DNA of 42,999 nt from contig JAHHRT010000002.1 in the NCBI GenBank assembly GCA_020025615.1, positions 1-42,999 of the forward strand, written 5' to 3'. The position numbers and the translations under genes are program-made. Below are positions 40,727-42,999 of this stretch, in pieces (position 1 is the stretch's first letter; each line of letters begins with the position of its first letter). The DNA comes from Oscillospiraceae bacterium. Lineage in GTDB: Bacteria; Bacillota; Clostridia; Oscillospirales; Oscillospiraceae. The notes below the pieces were generated by a model. It worked only from the letters and a program-made list of their open reading frames with translations, did not search any database and had not been told where the DNA came from.

Positions 40727-42331
40727 TTACCCCCGTTCCCCACAGCCTCTGGCTAGCCTGACTTGTCTTTTTGTCTGTCTCAGCTGGTCTTTGACGGCTT
40801 CTTCCTGTAAGAGCTTGTCGTGCCATAGCTTCCGGAAATGAACAGCTTTCTCCAGGTAGGGCTGCTTGTAGATCCGGCGGTCTGCTGCCTTCTGACAGTT
40901 GTAGGCAATCTGCCCCAGTTTCTTTCGATTGGCCCGGATGATGGAGAGCTTCTGGCTGAGCTGATCTCGACGGGCGATGGTTTCTGCAATGGTGAGAATG
41001 GGTTCATTGTAAGTACGCCACTGATCTGTGGTTTCCTTCAGAGCTTCCTGGATACAGGAGATCTGCTTCATCTGCAGGCTAATTACTTCTCGCTCTGTAT
41101 GGAGCTGCCGGAACTCCTCTTGAGAATCAGGATTGCAGCCGCACCAGCGGAGGAATCGATCCTGACTGCGGCGCTCCTCCGGGGAACTGTTCGGCTCCTG
41201 ATATTTCTGCCAGCGCTCCAGTAGATTCTCCACCTTGTCCAGTTCCGTCTGCAGATCCCGTTCCAGATAGATTGTCTGTCTGGCAAGGACACGCAGCTCC
41301 TGAAATTCTTCCTTGCTGTGGGCTTTGGAGGTAATCAGTGCAGCGGCATCAGCCAGAGCATCTTCTGCCCGGCGATTGTTTTTCTCCCGGCGGTTCTGGA
41401 TCCATTCGATATATTTCCTCTTTTCAATGAGAAAGTCCTTGGACTGCGCCTCCATAGCAGGGGTCGGAGTCTCCTGTTCCTTCTGTAGAATGGGCATTTC
41501 CTCTGCCTGGATTCCCAGAGTTTCCAGCCGGACGGCGTTCCGGTTCTTAGGCCCCAGAACACAGAAGTCCTTGCCTTTGCGAAGCAGGAAGATCTTTTCC
41601 TGCTCCAGCTGCTGAACCAGGGAAGGGAAGGAAACACTGGTTTTTGCAGCTTCCCGGATGGCCTCAGCCAGCTCCTGATTACGCTGCTCGTATCGTTCCT
41701 GCTTGTGCTGCTCCGCAATGGCATTGTTATCCTTCTCCATGAGCCCATGGTCTCTGGTGTAAGTCAGCAGCCAGTCGTTGTAGTGCTTCCGGAACTCAGG
41801 ACTGTCCTGGTGTTTTCCGCCGGCACAGGTTTCGGACTTGCGGATGCTGTCGTCCTCATTTTTCATCATCCAGGGCTGAGGGGCTCTTTCTACAGCCCGG
41901 ACGGAATTGATTGCGATGTGAATATGATCATTTTCCGTGTCCCGGTGGACGGCAATCAGGGCATCATAGCCGGGTAGATTTTCCCGGACAAAGGCCTTGC
42001 CTTCCTCCAGAAGATCCTCCATGGTCATGAGAGGCCTGTCCTCTTCGGGATGGGAAATAATATATTGATGCTGCTTCCGGTCTTTCTTCTCCTGATTTTT
42101 TCCGAAGGCCAGATTGGTCTGCATACAGGCAGCCCACCAGTTTTCCGGTGGTGCTTCCTGGCCATGAGGATCCAGACAGGCAATGGCATAGTTCTCACGT
42201 TCCTGCATCAGACCGTCCTGATCCAGTACAGGCTCGTAGAGCCCGTGTTCCTCCTTGTGCTTGTAAGAGAAATAATCCAGGGCATCGCCGTAGGACATAT
42301 TTTTAGAAGTGGTGTGTTTAACGATGGCCAT
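40727..42331 (-). CDS. MobA/MobL (MobP-type) relaxase
   Basis: A 534-residue mobilization nuclease that should nick oriT and lead the strand in conjugal transfer, using the conjugation machinery of a helper. The N-terminal domain (to about 190) has the relaxase three-histidine motif H129...DHIHIAIN (His136, His138) and candidate catalytic tyrosines near 20-22 (DYFSYKHKEEHG). The rest is highly charged and alpha-helical, possibly coiled coil. The start overlaps the end of the MobC-like gene by 14 bases. It ends GERG with the stop at 40727. Confidence 0.92.
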   Translation of the reverse strand: MAIVKHTTSKNMSYGDALDYFSYKHKEEHGLYEPVLDQDGLMQERENYAIACLDPHGQEAPPENWWAACMQTNLAFGKNQEKKDRKQHQYIISHPEEDRPLMTMEDLLEEGKAFVRENLPGYDALIAVHRDTENDHIHIAINSVRAVERAPQPWMMKNEDDSIRKSETCAGGKHQDSPEFRKHYNDWLLTYTRDHGLMEKDNNAIAEQHKQERYEQRNQELAEAIREAAKTSVSFPSLVQQLEQEKIFLLRKGKDFCVLGPKNRNAVRLETLGIQAEEMPILQKEQETPTPAMEAQSKDFLIEKRKYIEWIQNRREKNNRRAEDALADAAALITSKAHSKEEFQELRVLARQTIYLERDLQTELDKVENLLERWQKYQEPNSSPEERRSQDRFLRWCGCNPDSQEEFRQLHTEREVISLQMKQISCIQEALKETTDQWRTYNEPILTIAETIARRDQLSQKLSIIRANRKKLGQIAYNCQKAADRRIYKQPYLEKAVHFRKLWHDKLLQEEAVKDQLRQTKRQVRLARGCGERG

Positions 42332-42999
42332 GACTGCCCTCCATAATTCTCCTGAATTCCCGTTTCATCTCTTCCCGGTCTTTGATGACGTAGAGAAGTT
42401 CATTCCAGCCGTAGAAATCTTCTACCTTAAAATTCGAGGAATTTTTCAGAACATTCCGCAGCAGCTGAATTTCTGTGCTGAGGTTTAGTGAAAGTGTACT
42501 GATCTCCTGAAGCATCTGAGCCTGAAACGTTTGGTTACCATAACACTTGATGGATTCAAGAATGTAGGTCTGCTGGGACATACCGGAGTTCCTCAGTGCC
42601 TCTGTAAGTGCTTTGTATTCCTCGTCAGACATTCGTACATAGAGCCTGTGGTTTCGCTTTCGCAGGGGCTCCTGCTTTTCAGCCAGTGCTTTCTCTGCTT
42701 CCATTTGCCGGAGGCGTTCTCTGATACCCAGCGGCTTTTCTGCCACAGAGGGCAGTTCTTTTACCAAAGGTTCTTCCTTTTTCTCTGCAGGAATCTCAGG
42801 AACAGGAATTCCCAGCCAGTTTTCCAGATCCTTGGGAGTGTGCTCCGGCGTGCTGAAGATATGGCCGGTCTGATCTCCTTTCGGCATCATGCCGTACCAG
42901 AGCTGATCTTCCTGATAGATGTACCAGCCCAGAGCCAAATCTGCTTTGTGTGCTTCTTCTGGAGTAATCAGCTTTGCCTGATCCCACAGAGGCAGGGGA
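42318..42999 (-). CDS. MobC-like relaxosome accessory protein (5' end outside the window)
   Basis: The frame stays open to the right edge, so the start is not in the window. The first in-window TTG at 42938 is probably internal, since the frame before it reads coherently (LWDQAKLITPEEAHKADLAL). The C-terminal part (about 110-205 of the visible chain) resembles MobC/ribbon-helix-helix relaxosome proteins: RLYVRMSDEEYKALTEALRN then SGMSQQTYILESIK. A Glu/Lys-rich linker precedes it. The N-terminal part, with LGWYIYQEDQLWYGMM, is not recognised. MobC proteins help the relaxase open oriT. Confidence 0.8.
   Translation of the reverse strand, partial: PLPLWDQAKLITPEEAHKADLALGWYIYQEDQLWYGMMPKGDQTGHIFSTPEHTPKDLENWLGIPVPEIPAEKKEEPLVKELPSVAEKPLGIRERLRQMEAEKALAEKQEPLRKRNHRLYVRMSDEEYKALTEALRNSGMSQQTYILESIKCYGNQTFQAQMLQEISTLSLNLSTEIQLLRNVLKNSSNFKVEDFYGWNELLYVIKDREEMKREFRRIMEGSHGHR

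Noticed and set aside
40575..40826. Open frame (83 codons) overlapping the 3' end of the relaxase gene
   Set aside because: Low-complexity basic protein in another frame of the relaxase end and the hairpin, with no ribosome binding site. Probably spurious.

Overview
The window looks like the chromosome of a low-to-mid GC Gram-positive Clostridia member, probably of the Oscillospiraceae/Ruminococcaceae type. This is inferred from strong GGAGG ribosome binding sites, TTGACA/TATAAT-type promoters with 17-base spacers, the gene content (YitT and Sua5 proteins, a single-chain PurL, a stand-alone AICAR formyltransferase paired with a PurO-type IMP cyclohydrolase) and ZTP and preQ1 riboswitches. The species cannot be fixed from the sequence alone.

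Layout. Positions 1-230 hold a terminator hairpin and an imperfect direct repeat. Positions 228-11850 are one minus-strand de novo purine operon, purE-purC-purF-purM-purN-purO-purH-purD-purL, transcribed from a promoter at about 11840 through a ZTP riboswitch and its terminator. A Na+/neurotransmitter-type symporter (minus), xanthine phosphoribosyltransferase xpt (minus), and a two-gene unit (DUF2156-like protein plus GNAT acetyltransferase, minus) follow. queT (minus) sits behind a preQ1-I riboswitch whose leader has been invaded by a repeat element. Then come a small membrane protein (plus), a zinc-ribbon/DUF2007-like protein, and a minus-strand housekeeping stretch: sua5-coaE-M18 aminopeptidase, trmL-pgk-tpiA, a lipoprotein, an EF-G-like GTPase, a degenerate P-type ATPase-like protein, and rlmB. 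ftsH (plus), an M23 endopeptidase (minus), yitT (plus) and a galK-galT operon (minus) complete the chromosomal part.

Positions 38281-42999 are accessory. A partial and then a complete tRNA-Ala(GGC) lie beside one end of a mobilizable integrative element. The element carries a large serine recombinase, a small TnpW-like protein, a MobP/MobL-type relaxase and a MobC-like protein that runs off the window.

The most unusual signal is a family of short dispersed repeats of about 150-165 bp with TGTCRAAAAAG-type inverted ends. It is always found next to an intrinsic terminator hairpin. In two copies (16741-16944 and 33061-33261) the locus-specific hairpin occurs on both sides of the element, as if the terminator itself were the target-site duplication. 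Shortened or decayed relatives appear at about 18211-18294, 25335-25389 and 27724-27866. Other points of interest are a P-type ATPase homologue that has lost its phosphorylation site, a PurF that lacks the usual N-terminal cysteine nucleophile, and the partial tRNA at the element boundary.
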